5,678 nucleotides of DNA from assembly GCA_946477805.1 (NCBI GenBank), contig CAMKZP010000263.1, positions 1-5,678 on the forward strand. The letters are read 5' to 3'. Source of the stretch: an uncultured Enterobacter sp. Lineage in GTDB: Bacteria; Pseudomonadota; Gammaproteobacteria; Enterobacterales; Enterobacteriaceae. The notes below the pieces were generated by a model. The model was not told the DNA's origin. It made no database searches and saw only the letters and a list, made by a program, of their open reading frames with translations. The translations under genes were made by a program, and so were the position numbers. This document shows, piece after piece, positions 5,594 through 5,678 of the stretch (position 1 is the first letter of the stretch; every line of letters starts with the position of its first letter).

Positions 5594-5649
5594 TTATGCC
5601 TTTTTCGAACGCATCGCCGCCTGATGTCCGGCAAGGGTACCAAAAATAA
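5594..5649 (-). CDS. C-terminal end of a flavoprotein, probably a soluble fumarate reductase (5' part beyond the window)
   Basis: On the minus strand one frame reads into a TAA stop at 5596-5594 and encodes IFGTLAGHQAAMRSKKA as its last residues. The FG-x-x-AG-x-x-AA pattern followed by a short basic tail resembles the very C-terminus of FAD-binding fumarate reductase/succinate dehydrogenase-type flavoproteins (for example FGRIAG-x-x-AA in Shewanella flavocytochrome c3 relatives). It is on the same strand as apbE, ending 93 bp upstream, as expected for an FMN-carrying substrate of that transferase. From memory, Klebsiella encodes a cytoplasmic NADH:fumarate oxidoreductase next to apbE, which fits. 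Only about 18 codons are visible, so the identification rests mainly on context. Confidence 0.55.
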
Positions 5650-5678
5650 CTGTCTCTTATACACATCTGACGCTGCCG
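5650..5678. other. Sequencing adapter: Tn5 mosaic end plus Nextera read-1 adapter
   Basis: CTGTCTCTTATACACATCT (5650-5668) is the reverse complement of the 19-bp hyperactive Tn5 mosaic end. The following GACGCTGCCG (5669-5678) is the start of the reverse-complemented Nextera read-1 adapter. This is untrimmed library sequence at a contig end, not genomic DNA. Confidence 0.97.

Noticed and set aside
5650..5668. Tn5/IS50 mosaic end suggesting a transposon insertion
   Set aside because: It is the engineered 19-bp mosaic end followed immediately by Nextera adapter bases, so it is library sequence and not a natural element.

Overview
The window looks like a short enterobacterial contig, closest in style to Klebsiella, Enterobacter and relatives. 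It has a classical trimeric porin with an OmpC/OmpF-type signal peptide, a DcuS/DcuR pair that matches the E. coli proteins almost residue for residue in its key positions, GC-rich coding sequence, and a REP/BIME-type palindromic element. Both ends are cut. The left end falls inside the porin signal peptide, a codon or two after the missing start. The right end (5650-5678) is not genomic: it is the Tn5 mosaic end plus Nextera read-1 adapter, so real sequence stops at about 5649.

Layout. (1) 1-1149, plus: general porin, 5' truncated, followed by a strong hairpin terminator (1164-1185) that serves both strands. (2) 1207-2070, minus: a MurQ-family (N-acetylmuramic acid 6-phosphate etherase-like) SIS-domain protein whose catalytic segments have diverged. 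(3) 2071-2224: divergent control region with a nested palindrome, a putative CRP-dependent promoter for the MurQ-like gene and a promoter for dcuS. (4) 2225-3841 and 3838-4557, plus: dcuS and dcuR, overlapping by 4 bp, encoding a C4-dicarboxylate/citrate-type two-component system. (5) 4538-5500, minus: an ApbE-type FAD:protein FMN transferase without a signal peptide, convergent with dcuR and overlapping it by 20 bp; the terminator of dcuR lies inside the apbE coding sequence. (6) 5518-5581: paired inverted REP-like hairpins. (7) 5594-5649, minus: the last 18 or so codons of a gene whose C-terminus resembles FAD-binding fumarate reductase flavoproteins.

How the parts may work together. DcuS senses fumarate and other C4-dicarboxylates in the periplasm and DcuR activates target genes. 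In E. coli dcuSR sits beside the transporter and fumarase genes dcuB-fumB. Here it faces a cytosolic ApbE flavin transferase and what appears to be the end of a soluble flavoprotein fumarate reductase. From memory, Klebsiella has a cytoplasmic NADH:fumarate oxidoreductase that carries FMN attached covalently by a neighbouring ApbE, and this region fits that locus. The inferred unit is a fumarate sensor, a fumarate-reducing enzyme and its maturation factor. The reductase is identified from only a short C-terminal tail, so that part is inference. The porin and the MurQ-like gene have no evident link to this unit.
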